A stretch of 64,000 nucleotides of DNA from an uncultured Lachnospiraceae bacterium (GCA_946628415.1 CAMOWK010000001.1:62001-126000); one strand, 5' to 3'; positions 45,875 through 56,415 are shown, counted from the stretch's first letter. Numbers and translations: made by a program. The notes: a model not told the origin generated them from the letters alone.

Positions 45875-45903
45875 ATATTATAATTAGAATCAAAATACAA
45901 CAA
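45875..45903 (-). promoter_or_regulatory. Candidate promoter of the PurF-like/LOR/tubulin-like operon
   Basis: On the minus strand TTGTTG (45903-45898) and TAATAT (45880-45875) are 17 bp apart; an overlapping TATAAT is also present. The surrounding TTTGTTGTATTTTGATT weakly resembles the 15-bp box found before the three giant genes. Confidence 0.4.
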
Positions 45904-45937
45904 AAAAGTATGGCACGGAGGATATACCCCCGCGCCA
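45902..45937 (-). terminator. Terminator of the 1591-residue protein gene
   Basis: On the minus strand an 11-bp stem (TGGCGCGGGGG with CCTCCGTGCCA, two G:U pairs, loop TATAT) is followed by TACTTTTTTG, just after the stop codon. Confidence 0.85.
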
Positions 45938-45944
45938 CATTTTG

Positions 45945-48900
45945 TTATGGTTTTACAACGCCTTTTTCATTTTCTTTTCCGGCCGCCTTCATCTCCTTAG
46001 CTGCCTGTTTAGCGGATTTTATAGCATCCTCAGATTTTACTTTTGAGCCAAGAAGCTTAGATAAAGAATCATTTTTCTGTAATTCTTCCGGATTCTTCTC
46101 GTGCTTTACAGCCGAATCACGAAGGATATCATCCCTTATATTAAGAATATCTTTATCATTTAAGTTCTTATCCTTTGACGCTTCTATAACTCTCTTCCTG
46201 AATTCATTCTTGAAAGGAGCATTTTCGATGATCTTCTGTTTGAAATCATCATACTGAGCAGGCTTATTATCAACATACTTTGAGAATCCATTTTTAAGGC
46301 CTTCGCCAACGCTAAGAATATCCTTGGTCTGTACTCTTTCGATGACATCAGTCGGAATCATTCCGGCTTTCAGATCTTTCATGTTATTTTCGTAAGATTT
46401 CTTTTGTTCTTCAAACGTTTTCTTCTGTGCTTCATAGTCTTTCGTTATATCTTTAAGCATTTCTTCAGGCACTTTTCTACCCAGCTTTGCAGATTCTACA
46501 CGAAGTTCATTATACTTTCTCTTATACTCGGCACCGGCTTCATTATAAGCCTTCTCAGCATTTTTAAAATCACTCGAAACAGCCTTAATACATAACTGTC
46601 TTTCTTTATCCCCAAAATTACTCATTATAGTATTTGAATAAACGGACTTAACTGCTGAGTCAAATATCTTATCTTCGTAAGCCTTTATCTCTTCTTCAGT
46701 AGGCTTTTCTTTAGCAATAAAATCATTCCTTAAGTTTTCTCTTGCCTTATCCTGATTTAGTATATCTTTAGCAAGATCATTCTTAATCTCTTTATTCTTC
46801 GAAATGATATTATACTTGAGATTCTCATTAAATCTTCTTTTTTCTTCAGCGATGAACTTGTCGTATAATTTCTTCTTTTCTTCAGGTGAAACATTCTTTA
46901 GTTCTTTATTATACTCTTCTTCCCTTACACCAAATGTCCTTGTTTTCGCAAGAAGATTTCTCTCACCGTAAGAAATGCCGTTTTGTTCAAAATCAAGAGT
47001 TGCCTGATTAAGTGCATAGAGTGATTTCTTCGCGTCAACCATCGCCTTGTATCTCTTTTCACCTACTTCACCAAGAAGCTTTGCTCCATCTTTGCTCTTA
47101 GGATCCCCACCTTTCTCAGTTATTTTCGCATCTTTAGAGGCAATGTACTGGTTCATCTTCTTATAGACTTCCGCCTGCTTAGCCTTATAAGCCTTAAGCT
47201 TCTTTGGGTCAAGCTTTACCTCTTCAGGATTTGTAAATTCATAAATAGGTTTTTTAGGATTATCCTTTCCGAATTTATCTTTCTCATAACCAACCACCTT
47301 TACCTGATGAGAAGTACGGTTCTGGTTAAGTATGTCTCTTGAAAGATCCTCTTTCATCTTTTCGAGTTTCTTAAGATCAGACACGATACCATCGTAAAGG
47401 CGACTGCCTGTTGCTGATTTTGTTCCTTCAAGTCCTTTTCTTGCTTCGCTAATGGTCTTTCTCCCCTTGAAACGAGGCGCTTTTCCGCTTATAAATGCAT
47501 TCATTCTTCCTCTTGATGCTTCTGCTTCAATCCTTTCTTTTGCATCAGATAAGAAGTCATTATGATTTCCGTTATCAAGTATTCCTGCAAACTCCTTACA
47601 GCTCTTTGGATCAAGCACTTCAATGAGTCTTCCGGCATATTGCTCAGCGTACTCCTTTAACTTAGCTCTGGAAACAATATAATCCGGATGCTTTGAATCA
47701 AAGTATTCAGGATGAGCATCCTGATTCATGCCGTTTAAAAACTTGGCCTCCATATAAGCGGTAGCTGTGGTAAGCATAAATGCACTATCAGGTTCCGGAT
47801 TTTCTTTAAGAGCATCGGAATATGCCTTAAGTTCTCTTGACTTATCACAGATTTTAAAATCCCTGTCAATTTCAGGCTTCTTGCCGTTCTTCTTTATGTC
47901 CTCTAATTTCTTAATACTCTGATTGATCATTTTAGGGAAATAAGTATCTCTATACGCTTCAACAGTATCACCAAAGATTGAAACCGAATCTGTATATAAA
48001 TCTGTCCCCGCTTTATCAATTACAGAAGTCCCATGATAAGCATCATAAAAATCCTGAAGCTGCATCACAGTTTTTATAACATCTGTAGGTGACTCAATCT
48101 TCCTACTCAGAATAGACTCTTTTAAAGGTTTGAACTTCTTTTCCTCAAATTCTTCAACCGCCTTTAAAGTCTCCGAACCTGTTTTAATATTATTTTCTTT
48201 CGATTTAATCTTATCTCTCAGCTTCTTTTTTTCAGCCTCGGTTAATGTTTTTTCACCATTTTTTAACTGCTCTTTTAACTCCTTTAAATCTCTCTTATTT
48301 CTATTACTTACATTAATCACTTTAAGCTTAGCTCTTCTTATGGATCCTTCAATCTTGCCACCGACGTTAAGTATTTCAAGTTCATCCGGAGCGTAGCCCA
48401 GCTTAATACCTTCCTTCATCCACTTAAATCCCGTCAACTGAGGCATAATGTCTCTAGTCACGGTATTACCGTCATTTCCGGTGGCATGAGCTATACAATT
48501 ACCCATATGAGCACTTTCCTCCTGAAACTCAACCGGAAGGGAAACGAGTTTTTCAAATGCATTTATGCTCCTTGTCATGCTTTCATCAAGCTTTGCAAGA
48601 TATGTCCTTTCTTTTTCATCATCCCATCCTGACTTTTCAGCCCGCTGCTTATAAAATTCCGCCTTAAACAATTCAGTTCCTGCATCGCAGAATTCATTAT
48701 AATCCTCCAAAGCCCCTACAGACTTCATCCATTTACCTGCCGCAACAGGATTACTCTTTAAGTGAATTTCAGGTGCATTTCCACTAAGCTGAGTATAGAA
48801 ATTATAGAGATAATCCCTATCGGCAAGAGCTCTCATCACATTGCCTTTTTCTACTTCATTCATAAGTGATACGCCTTTAAATGACCTGTTATACTCCTTT

Positions 48901-50720
48901 TCATACCCTTTGGCATTAATAAGAACATCATCCATAAGAGCTTTCATCTGCATATTAAACTTTACAGCTTCTTTTCTCTCTTCTTCATTAATATCATATT
49001 GCAAGGAAGGAGCCAAAGCCCCTCTTTTCATGCCATATTTTATATTACCGTTCATTTTACGACTGCGATCATCGTCAATATTTTCTTCAACAGCACTTGT
49101 AAATTCACCATAAAGCTGCGACCCCAATTCTTTATAATATAAATCTACCGGTGCTTTTACAGTCATGAATCCAATATGCGTACCATTCTGACCAAAAAAC
49201 GGTCCATAGAGATCATATTCTTCCGGTGTTATAGTAGTGTCCAATATCTCCTGAGATATCTCAACCGGCTTATTCGTACGGCATATATATTCCGTTGATG
49301 TTCTTGCAAAAGGTTCAGCTTCACGAATGGTTTTATCAATATTTGCACTAATCCCTTTACACTCATTAGCTATTTTATTAAACTTTTCACTGATAATTAT
49401 TTTATCAGAAGCGCAATTAATCTTGGTACTCTGTACTTCCTTGTCAAATTCAGCGAATTTCCTGGCTGCTTCTTTTGTTCGTTCATATGCCCGCTTATTT
49501 GCCTCAAAATCTTTTTCAAGATTGGCAAGGCTTTTATTATAGCCTTCCAGTTGTTTAATTGAGCTTTGCATATAGAATTTCTCACGAACCAGATTATTTT
49601 CTATATCCGTAATCTTTTTATTATCAGCTTTAGAGTCTTTTGCTTCTTTTAGTTCTTTTTCTAGATCCTTAATGCTTTTATCAGTTTTTTCAATTATTCT
49701 ATGATATTCATTTATTTTTATCTCAATGCCTTTCTTATTTCCCTCAAACCATTCAGGAGTAGTTTTCTGCGCAACAACTCTGCTTTCAACTTCAAGATAC
49801 CAGGCAAGTCTTGAGATTTCTCCGGGAAGACTCAGTTCATTCATCCCCCAGCCATTATCGATTGCTTTCTGTTGTCCTCTTATATGTTCAATCTGAGCCT
49901 TTGCAGTACGGCGATGAACAGTATCATTAATGTTCTTTCTTGCCATGGTATCAAGAGGACTCTGGAGATAAGCATCATAATGTGATTTACCGTTTTCTTC
50001 AACAAAAGACTCAAGTACCTCGTGATTTTTAAGCATATCCTTAAAATTTTGGTTAAGCTTTTCAAGATATACCTTTTCTTTTTCAGGAGTATAATTATCA
50101 TTTATCTTCTGTTTCTCATATTCCCTCTTAAGCAGTTCTGTAGTAAGAGTAAAATAATTATTTAGGTTTTCAAGAGGACCTTTACGCGGCTCATTTGTAA
50201 CGGGATCAACAGAATCGAGATATTTGATAGAATCCTGGACTGAAATTCTTCCTCCAATAACAGGACCGTTTATATACTGGACTGCAAGTCCCTTTAAGTA
50301 TGGATTATCAGACATAGCGCGGCCATAGTCCCCCGCATCCGTATCAAGCACAATAGATGCATACTCAATATAGCCTTTAAATTTATCAAGGTCTTTAGAT
50401 GATCTTTTAAGCACATTATCAAACATTTTTTTGGTTTCTACCATTCTGTCCTTAAATTTCTGTGCTCCCTTTTCATCTGTAAATGCACCGGTAAACTTAA
50501 AGTCGTTGTCCCCACCCTTAGGCACATCCTTATTAAACTTCATAGTTCCAATTTTACTCATAACATCATCAATATCCTTTGATAATGTCTGATCATTAAT
50601 TGCATCCTTTAAAAAAACCAGTTTTCCATATGCATCATTTACCTGAGTATGTGCCGAAGCAAGCCCATACTGTCCTTGATAGAATATATCTGTTTTCGCA
50701 TTCTTCTTTTTCTTTGGCAT
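45945..50720 (-). CDS. Giant helical repeat protein of unknown function (1591 residues)
   Basis: I do not recognise the family. The protein is very rich in Lys, Glu, Asp and Asn, with no signal peptide or membrane segment, so it is probably cytoplasmic. Coiled-coil-like stretches lie at about 330-460 and 790-860. A module occurs twice: TELLKREYEKQ at 194-204 and TELFKAEFYKQ at 682-692, each followed by a charged EKE-K/R-xYLxKL segment and, 93-96 residues after TEL, a GW or GY turn (DNGWGMNELSL at 288; KLGYAPDELEI at 773). Related units occur in the 1144-residue protein. The tail has NDSLSKLLGS about 40 residues from the end. GGAGG precedes the ATG, and the conserved box lies 113 bp upstream. 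Confidence 0.8.
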   Translation of the reverse strand: MPKKKKNAKTDIFYQGQYGLASAHTQVNDAYGKLVFLKDAINDQTLSKDIDDVMSKIGTMKFNKDVPKGGDNDFKFTGAFTDEKGAQKFKDRMVETKKMFDNVLKRSSKDLDKFKGYIEYASIVLDTDAGDYGRAMSDNPYLKGLAVQYINGPVIGGRISVQDSIKYLDSVDPVTNEPRKGPLENLNNYFTLTTELLKREYEKQKINDNYTPEKEKVYLEKLNQNFKDMLKNHEVLESFVEENGKSHYDAYLQSPLDTMARKNINDTVHRRTAKAQIEHIRGQQKAIDNGWGMNELSLPGEISRLAWYLEVESRVVAQKTTPEWFEGNKKGIEIKINEYHRIIEKTDKSIKDLEKELKEAKDSKADNKKITDIENNLVREKFYMQSSIKQLEGYNKSLANLEKDFEANKRAYERTKEAARKFAEFDKEVQSTKINCASDKIIISEKFNKIANECKGISANIDKTIREAEPFARTSTEYICRTNKPVEISQEILDTTITPEEYDLYGPFFGQNGTHIGFMTVKAPVDLYYKELGSQLYGEFTSAVEENIDDDRSRKMNGNIKYGMKRGALAPSLQYDINEEERKEAVKFNMQMKALMDDVLINAKGYEKEYNRSFKGVSLMNEVEKGNVMRALADRDYLYNFYTQLSGNAPEIHLKSNPVAAGKWMKSVGALEDYNEFCDAGTELFKAEFYKQRAEKSGWDDEKERTYLAKLDESMTRSINAFEKLVSLPVEFQEESAHMGNCIAHATGNDGNTVTRDIMPQLTGFKWMKEGIKLGYAPDELEILNVGGKIEGSIRRAKLKVINVSNRNKRDLKELKEQLKNGEKTLTEAEKKKLRDKIKSKENNIKTGSETLKAVEEFEEKKFKPLKESILSRKIESPTDVIKTVMQLQDFYDAYHGTSVIDKAGTDLYTDSVSIFGDTVEAYRDTYFPKMINQSIKKLEDIKKNGKKPEIDRDFKICDKSRELKAYSDALKENPEPDSAFMLTTATAYMEAKFLNGMNQDAHPEYFDSKHPDYIVSRAKLKEYAEQYAGRLIEVLDPKSCKEFAGILDNGNHNDFLSDAKERIEAEASRGRMNAFISGKAPRFKGRKTISEARKGLEGTKSATGSRLYDGIVSDLKKLEKMKEDLSRDILNQNRTSHQVKVVGYEKDKFGKDNPKKPIYEFTNPEEVKLDPKKLKAYKAKQAEVYKKMNQYIASKDAKITEKGGDPKSKDGAKLLGEVGEKRYKAMVDAKKSLYALNQATLDFEQNGISYGERNLLAKTRTFGVREEEYNKELKNVSPEEKKKLYDKFIAEEKRRFNENLKYNIISKNKEIKNDLAKDILNQDKARENLRNDFIAKEKPTEEEIKAYEDKIFDSAVKSVYSNTIMSNFGDKERQLCIKAVSSDFKNAEKAYNEAGAEYKRKYNELRVESAKLGRKVPEEMLKDITKDYEAQKKTFEEQKKSYENNMKDLKAGMIPTDVIERVQTKDILSVGEGLKNGFSKYVDNKPAQYDDFKQKIIENAPFKNEFRKRVIEASKDKNLNDKDILNIRDDILRDSAVKHEKNPEELQKNDSLSKLLGSKVKSEDAIKSAKQAAKEMKAAGKENEKGVVKP

Positions 50721-50832
50721 TGATTCACCCTCCGATTTTTTTTTAAAGCATTTTCATTTGTCTTATAAACAGCCATCATCTCTCTGGCTGCCTGTTTCCA
50801 CTGGTATATGTATAATATAGTATAATCAATGC

Positions 50833-50847
50833 AACAAAAGCGCAACA
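50833..50847 (-). promoter_or_regulatory. Conserved 15-bp box upstream of the 1591-residue gene
   Basis: The minus strand reads TGTTGCGCTTTTGTT, identical to boxes at 56416-56430 and 60541-60555. TATAC-rich -10 candidates lie about 17 bp downstream. It could be a -35 region of a special promoter or a regulator site. Confidence 0.7.
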
Positions 50848-50883
50848 TTTATGTTCCATTCTTTCAAGGCAAATATATTTCAC

Positions 50884-50912
50884 AAAAAATAGAGTGCCAT
50901 TTGACACTCTAT
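50884..50912 (-). terminator. Terminator of dinB
   Basis: On the minus strand a 10-bp stem (ATAGAGTGTC, loop AAAT, GGCACTCTAT, one G:U) runs into six T. It ends the vanZ-like/dinB transcript before the promoter of the giant gene. Confidence 0.85.
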
Positions 50913-50947
50913 CCCATAAAGCTTTTCGTGAAGCTGAATTCAGAAGC

Positions 50948-52162
50948 TTATTCTTCTTTTCTTCTATCCCCCCGGAATACTCCGACTCCGGCACGCATTA
51001 CACTGTTATTTCCATATTTGCTGCGAATCTTATCTAATGCCTTATCAAGATTCTTCTGCTTTTCCTTCTCCTCCTCACCGAATAAAGACATTTGCTGAAA
51101 ACCGTCTTTATCTATATCCGAAGCAGAAAGACCTATAAGTCTAAGTGGCTCTCCCTTCCATGCTTCCTTCATAAGACGAACCGCTATATCGTAAATTTCA
51201 GAAGTTATATCCGTGGAATTCTCTATCTTTCTACCATGTGAGTGACGCTTCATATCACTGGTACGATATATCACTGTAATCGTAAATGCCTTCACTTCAT
51301 CAGCTCTGAGTCGGCTTGCTACTACGTCAGCTTCTGCAAGAAGCAAATGATTGACAGTTTCAAAATCTGTCACATCATCCTCAGTTGTATTTTCAACGCT
51401 ATAACTCTTTGCTTCTCTCTCTTCATTTACCACAGGAGAATCATCTATTCCATTTGCTGCATTATGAAGGTAATGTGCCGACTTTTCTCCAAATGTATTC
51501 AGCAGTATTCTCTCATTTGTTTTGGCAAGATCTCCGATAGTATTTATATGCATCTCTATCAGTTTCTTCGCTGTGGACTGTCCGCAACCAAATAGCTCAC
51601 CTACCGGAAGCGGCCACATTTTATCTGCTATTTCAGCAGGAAAAAGTGTATGCACCTTGTCAGGCTTCTCTAAATCACTTGCCATTTTAGCACAAAGCTT
51701 ATTCCTGGCTATCCCTACATTTACAGTAAATCCAAGTTCATCACGGATTCTATCCTTCATTTCATATGCAAGCTTAACAGGATCCGGATGTAGTCGTTCC
51801 ATACCACTCATGTCCATAAAGACCTCATCGATGGAAAATGACTGCATAAGCGGTGTATACTCATTTAATATATCTTTAAATGCATGAGACATCCTCTTAT
51901 AAAGGTGAAAATTAGGTTTTACAACTATCAGGTCAGGACATTTACGAAGTGCCGTCGCAACCGGTTCTCCTGTTACAATTCCATATTTCTTAGCAGGGAT
52001 AGACTTAGTGGACACTATACTGGTACGCCGGTCCGGATCACCACCAACACACGAGGGAACAGTCCTTAGATCCAGAGTATCCCCCTTAGTCAGACGGTCC
52101 ACCGCTTCCCATGATAGAAATGCACTATTCACATCTACATGAAATATCAGTCTTTCAGTCAT
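50948..52162 (-). CDS. dinB: DNA polymerase IV (Y family)
   Basis: Error-prone translesion polymerase. The 404-residue protein starts with the catalytic motif FHVDVNSAFLSWEA (Asp10) and has the second catalytic motif SFSIDEVFMDMSG near residue 110. YGIVTGEPVATALRKCP sits in the fingers, helix-hairpin-helix residues follow, and there is a little-finger domain. The C-terminal QQMSLFGEEE matches a sliding-clamp-binding motif. No LexA-type box was found upstream. It lies between two giant-protein genes and follows a vanZ-like gene, possibly on one transcript. Confidence 0.93.
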   Translation of the reverse strand: MTERLIFHVDVNSAFLSWEAVDRLTKGDTLDLRTVPSCVGGDPDRRTSIVSTKSIPAKKYGIVTGEPVATALRKCPDLIVVKPNFHLYKRMSHAFKDILNEYTPLMQSFSIDEVFMDMSGMERLHPDPVKLAYEMKDRIRDELGFTVNVGIARNKLCAKMASDLEKPDKVHTLFPAEIADKMWPLPVGELFGCGQSTAKKLIEMHINTIGDLAKTNERILLNTFGEKSAHYLHNAANGIDDSPVVNEEREAKSYSVENTTEDDVTDFETVNHLLLAEADVVASRLRADEVKAFTITVIYRTSDMKRHSHGRKIENSTDITSEIYDIAVRLMKEAWKGEPLRLIGLSASDIDKDGFQQMSLFGEEEKEKQKNLDKALDKIRSKYGNNSVMRAGVGVFRGDRRKEE

Positions 52163-52293
52163 GCCACATAATTCTCCCGATAATCAAACGCCGACCAATT
52201 TGTATAAAACTAGTTGAATTAAAAATGAACAACAATATGTTTTCAAAATCCGAACTTCTATTGGAATCATATAAATAGAATCATCTAGTATCT

Positions 52294-52842
52294 TTATCTG
52301 TGGTGACGCTCTGTCAGCTCCTTCACCTTGCAGATTCCAAAGTAGATTATCGCCCCTATTAATACACCTGCAGTATTGGTAATCAGATCATCTATATCAG
52401 TACCTCTATCATAGAACAGTAACTGCGACAGTTCGATCAGAAGTGAGAAACAAAAGCCTGATAGGACAACCTTTCCTATGTTGTCAAGTTTTTTAAAGCA
52501 AAATGGCCATGCAAGACCAACCGGAATAAACATAGCAATATTTCCAAATAGATTTCTCTGCCAGCCTTCGTATATATCAAAAAGATGAACTATCGGACGC
52601 AGGTTCAGTCTAAACGGAAGTATCCTCTGTGAGTCAAAGACAAGAGTTCCGATATGGCCATCTTCCAGATGCCACGGAAAATAAACTATTCGTACTATAA
52701 CTATGATACATATATAAACTGTAAGAAGTTTCACTTCATGCAGCCAGACTATGTTATGATTCTTTATTGCAAATGCTGCTCTTATCCCAATCCATATAAA
52801 AGTAATAATTAAAGCTAAAATCCAAAATGAAATCTCAAACAT
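52294..52842 (-). CDS. VanZ-family membrane protein
   Basis: A 182-residue integral membrane protein with four to five hydrophobic helices. The VanZ-like signature includes NLFGNIAMFIPVGLAWP, then FCFSLLIELSQLLFYDRGTDIDDLITNTAGVLIGA. VanZ of enterococci gives low-level teicoplanin resistance; most members have unknown roles in the envelope. The arrangement before dinB (131 bp apart) may be chance. Ribosome site AGTAGGT is weak. Confidence 0.85.
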   Translation of the reverse strand: MFEISFWILALIITFIWIGIRAAFAIKNHNIVWLHEVKLLTVYICIIVIVRIVYFPWHLEDGHIGTLVFDSQRILPFRLNLRPIVHLFDIYEGWQRNLFGNIAMFIPVGLAWPFCFKKLDNIGKVVLSGFCFSLLIELSQLLFYDRGTDIDDLITNTAGVLIGAIIYFGICKVKELTERHHR

Positions 52843-52925
52843 TATTTATACCTACTTAAGCATTTAATATTTTAAGCTACTATTTTATGATTTGAACGAT
52901 GCACTATTTCTGATGAGAATTCTAT

Positions 52926-55900
52926 TTATGCCTTTGGCTTAGGACCGTCAGCCTTAGATTTATATTTGTCTATGGCTTCCTTTTTCTTATTCTCCTTTGC
53001 AACCGCTTTATCATTCATATTCTTGACTTTTTTCTTGGTTGAATTAATTCTTGTAAGAATATTACCATTATTAATTTCATTAGCAAGATCACCTGGGGTC
53101 ATATTCCTGTCGTTATGGAAAGATTTCATGAGACTCTTGAAATCACTATTCTTAAGTATCTCCTTCTTCATAAGGTCTACTCCCATATTATGAAATGCCT
53201 TCTCACCATTTCCGGCAGCTGTGGCAAACTTATATACCAGAACATCTGCAACCAGGGAAGCAAGTTTTTTCTTACCTGCCTCATCTGTTGGCATCTCCTC
53301 CATCCGGGATAATTCCTCGAAGGCTTTACTCTTCTTATCTGATGCCATGAATAGTCTTAATTCTTCAACATTCTTAAAATCTTTACCTGTCTTTTTATTA
53401 ACTTCCCTAAGAACAGAGTCTCTTTCGGTATCGACAAAAGAGCTTATGGTTATGGCTCCGTTAAGTCTTGTTTTACCGCCTTCTGATGAAGCACTGTTTC
53501 TGGCATCTACATAAATATCCGCATTATATCTGACGTTATCTAACTGAGAGAGATACTCTGCCGCATAATCCATAACTGCCTGTGCTTCCTGAAGCTTCTG
53601 TCCCTTATCCGGATTAACCTTAATAAATTTCTGAAGATTCTCGCATGCTTTACGCAGGTTCTCATGTTTTTTACTTTCACTGCTAAACCACATATCTGTT
53701 CTTGCTGCAGTAAAATCAGACAGTACAGCGGTTATTTCTCTTTCTGTTCCTTTTTCAAGAGGTTTTGCATGGAAAGCGAGAGCCTCACCCTTACCAATCT
53801 TTATATTATGCTCATAATTATTGAACTTAAGGTGCTTATAATAATTAACATAAGACTGATTAGTATAAAACTCTTTTCCTTTACTTTTTTGTTTAGATGA
53901 AAGGTATTTCTTTGTTTCTCCTTCTTTTATAAGAGCATCCATCTGCTTTATATACTTATCACGGTCAGCAGGGGACTTAAGAGGATGCTCTTTAATGTCT
54001 TCATACACAGCTTTCATTCTTTCAACAAACTGCTGTTTTTCAGGACTCTCATATTTAGGTTCTGCATATTTCTCTAATCCTTCTAAAGTAGTTGAAACCG
54101 AATATCCCGCCCTTTTCTCTTCTGCATAAATTGCCTGACCAAATGTAGCTATTAATGCTGCGTCCTCCAGTGTCCAGCCGTTTTCAAGAGCAATCTTATA
54201 TCCTTCCAAAGAAGTCTTAAGAGTAGCTGTACCTCTGGCTGTTAAAGGATGTATACAAGAAGGTTCATCCTGAAGCACTTTGTCCTTCACCAGTTCAGTA
54301 TATAACTTCGGATTCTCTATAGTCGCCATCACTTTGTTGTACAAAGCAGAGGCTACTATAGTCTGATCATATATCAGCTGGCGATAGTACTCTTCTCTTT
54401 CCGGAGACAGTACTCCGTCACTAAGTTCTTTCTCCTCGTAATAATCTGCAAATGTATTAAGCTGCTTCCTGCATTGAACATAGAGTCTGTGTATCGGAAA
54501 CCTATCCTCCCACTTAGTAAATCTGTCTCTTAAGTAATTATCTACATTAGAAGCCGGAATCTGCGGCAGAATCACATTAAGTCCCACAACAAAAGGAGTC
54601 TTGGCCTGAAGATATATATCATTATAACCACTAAGAACATGGTTAACCACGTTAGTTGTTTTGGCCTTAACAAACTCTTTCATTTCAAGGCCAATCTCGT
54701 CATCTCCAAAGTCCTTATACATTTTTTCTGTTTCACTAGCTAATTCCTTTACTTCATCTCTAAGAACCTTGAATTTTTTCTCATCAATAACAGTCTGAAG
54801 CTTGTGTTCTGTACTGGCCTGAGGGCCTATAACTATTCTAGTATCTTCTCCCGCCATAGATAGTGCTTCTTCAAATACTTCAGCTGTGCCGTAATTCCTG
54901 AAATCATTTATTAATTTCTGATTAAGCTTCTGTTCTTTTTCTGCTTTAGGAACACTATCAGCATATTCTGCTATGACATTCTTTAAGCAATCACCTATGG
55001 TAGTCTTGGCATCTGCCATATTCTGCTTATCTTTACCCACCTCAATACGAAATACTTTTCTGCCAATGGCATCGCTTAAGAGCCAAGAAATAGAAGTATC
55101 TCCAACTTCGGTATAATCATTACCTATAGTTCTCTTATTATAGTTCTGATATAAAGCTGCATATTTTTTAATAGGTTCTTCAATAGCCTTAAGTCTTTCA
55201 CGCCTGTCTTCTGGAGAAAGCAATTCCTTTCCCATAATGTTGCTGTAAGCAGGCTCCATACTCTTCCTGATTTCCTTGGCCATTCTCACTTCTTCCGGTG
55301 AGTAGATCTTCTCATCATTGTCAGCAATTACAATTATTCTGGCCCTCGCCATTTTCAGTTCTCGCAGTAAAACCATATCAGCTGCAGGCCAGCCCTTATC
55401 CATAAGGTCGAAACTGGTTTCTATATCATACAGCATTCTGTCTGCGAAACCCGGTCCCCTCCACTGTCTGTTGAATTCGTCTCTATTATCCTGTACATAA
55501 TTATCTTTGAATTCAGGGCTTTCTAAGTCATAAGCCTTAATCTCATCGAAATACTGCTTCTGTTTCAGCATATGTTCTGCATATGCTTCATTATATTTAA
55601 TGCTGTCCTCAGCAGTGAGAGTTCCTGCTTTCATCTTCTTGGCATACGGAATATAGCTGTTTAAGAAGAATTCCTGATTCTCTTCCGCCTGATCGATAAA
55701 TACATGATTTTGGTGGAATTCAGTCCATTTATCCATATTCTGAATGTATTTAGGAACGCCCTTAGGATTCTTAAACATACATTTTGGAAGATATGCCATG
55801 GTCTTTTGGAAGCTTAGATTATATTCAGGGCATCCAGCCAGAAGATCTGCAGCCTCCGGATCATTAAGGAACAGGGCATGTCTTTTTTCAAATTCTAGAA

Positions 55901-56360
55901 TTCTGTTATGAACAGGGAACTGTTCCTTAGGATATGCTTCTTCCATATCATCGATAATCTTCAGTAAATCCTTGTGAGCATCCACCATTGATTTAACTGA
56001 TTTAGAATCGGCATCCATAAGAACCACCTGTTCCGATCTCGCATTCATACGCGGAGCAAAAACAACAGTTCTTTTTTCCTTATTATTCTTATCTCTGTAA
56101 CTGCCGCTAGCAGAATATAGATGAATCAGATCCTCGCTTTTCTTATACTTGGAGAATTCCTCATTAAGAACTGCAAACTGACCTACCAGATTCTCGTACA
56201 TGTCAACAGATACCTGATTATCCTTGCCTATTCTTCTCTCAAACTCATAATCTTCTTCAATATTATCGCCATCTTCCAGCTCATTAAGTTCATCAGGATA
56301 ATAATACAGTACATCATCTCTTGATAATTCCGGTTTTTTAAGTTCATCAATTTCTTTCAT
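52926..56360 (-). CDS. Giant helical repeat protein of unknown function (1144 residues)
   Basis: I do not recognise the family. The protein is helical, highly charged, and lacks a signal peptide or membrane segment. It shares a module with the 1591-residue protein. One copy has LTAEDSIKYNEAYAEHML at about 248-265 and DKGWPAADMVLL at 321-332. The second has LSPEREEYYRQL at about 651-662 and ENGWTLEDAALIATF at 726-740. The tail carries NSDFKSLMKSF (Phe at 1074), echoed in the two other giant proteins. A separate N-terminal region of about 240 residues has no motif. GGAGA precedes the ATG, and the conserved 15-bp box lies 56 bp upstream. No terminator is evident after the stop. Confidence 0.8.
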   Translation of the reverse strand: MKEIDELKKPELSRDDVLYYYPDELNELEDGDNIEEDYEFERRIGKDNQVSVDMYENLVGQFAVLNEEFSKYKKSEDLIHLYSASGSYRDKNNKEKRTVVFAPRMNARSEQVVLMDADSKSVKSMVDAHKDLLKIIDDMEEAYPKEQFPVHNRILEFEKRHALFLNDPEAADLLAGCPEYNLSFQKTMAYLPKCMFKNPKGVPKYIQNMDKWTEFHQNHVFIDQAEENQEFFLNSYIPYAKKMKAGTLTAEDSIKYNEAYAEHMLKQKQYFDEIKAYDLESPEFKDNYVQDNRDEFNRQWRGPGFADRMLYDIETSFDLMDKGWPAADMVLLRELKMARARIIVIADNDEKIYSPEEVRMAKEIRKSMEPAYSNIMGKELLSPEDRRERLKAIEEPIKKYAALYQNYNKRTIGNDYTEVGDTSISWLLSDAIGRKVFRIEVGKDKQNMADAKTTIGDCLKNVIAEYADSVPKAEKEQKLNQKLINDFRNYGTAEVFEEALSMAGEDTRIVIGPQASTEHKLQTVIDEKKFKVLRDEVKELASETEKMYKDFGDDEIGLEMKEFVKAKTTNVVNHVLSGYNDIYLQAKTPFVVGLNVILPQIPASNVDNYLRDRFTKWEDRFPIHRLYVQCRKQLNTFADYYEEKELSDGVLSPEREEYYRQLIYDQTIVASALYNKVMATIENPKLYTELVKDKVLQDEPSCIHPLTARGTATLKTSLEGYKIALENGWTLEDAALIATFGQAIYAEEKRAGYSVSTTLEGLEKYAEPKYESPEKQQFVERMKAVYEDIKEHPLKSPADRDKYIKQMDALIKEGETKKYLSSKQKSKGKEFYTNQSYVNYYKHLKFNNYEHNIKIGKGEALAFHAKPLEKGTEREITAVLSDFTAARTDMWFSSESKKHENLRKACENLQKFIKVNPDKGQKLQEAQAVMDYAAEYLSQLDNVRYNADIYVDARNSASSEGGKTRLNGAITISSFVDTERDSVLREVNKKTGKDFKNVEELRLFMASDKKSKAFEELSRMEEMPTDEAGKKKLASLVADVLVYKFATAAGNGEKAFHNMGVDLMKKEILKNSDFKSLMKSFHNDRNMTPGDLANEINNGNILTRINSTKKKVKNMNDKAVAKENKKKEAIDKYKSKADGPKPKA

Positions 56361-56415
56361 TGGTTAATTTCTCCTTTTATTTAATAAGGTAAAGCCAATA
56401 TAAACTATCCTATAT

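Noticed and set aside
50948..52162. SOS (LexA) box before dinB
   Set aside because: The upstream 130 bp contain a CGAAC half-site-like sequence but no matching GTTC at the right spacing.
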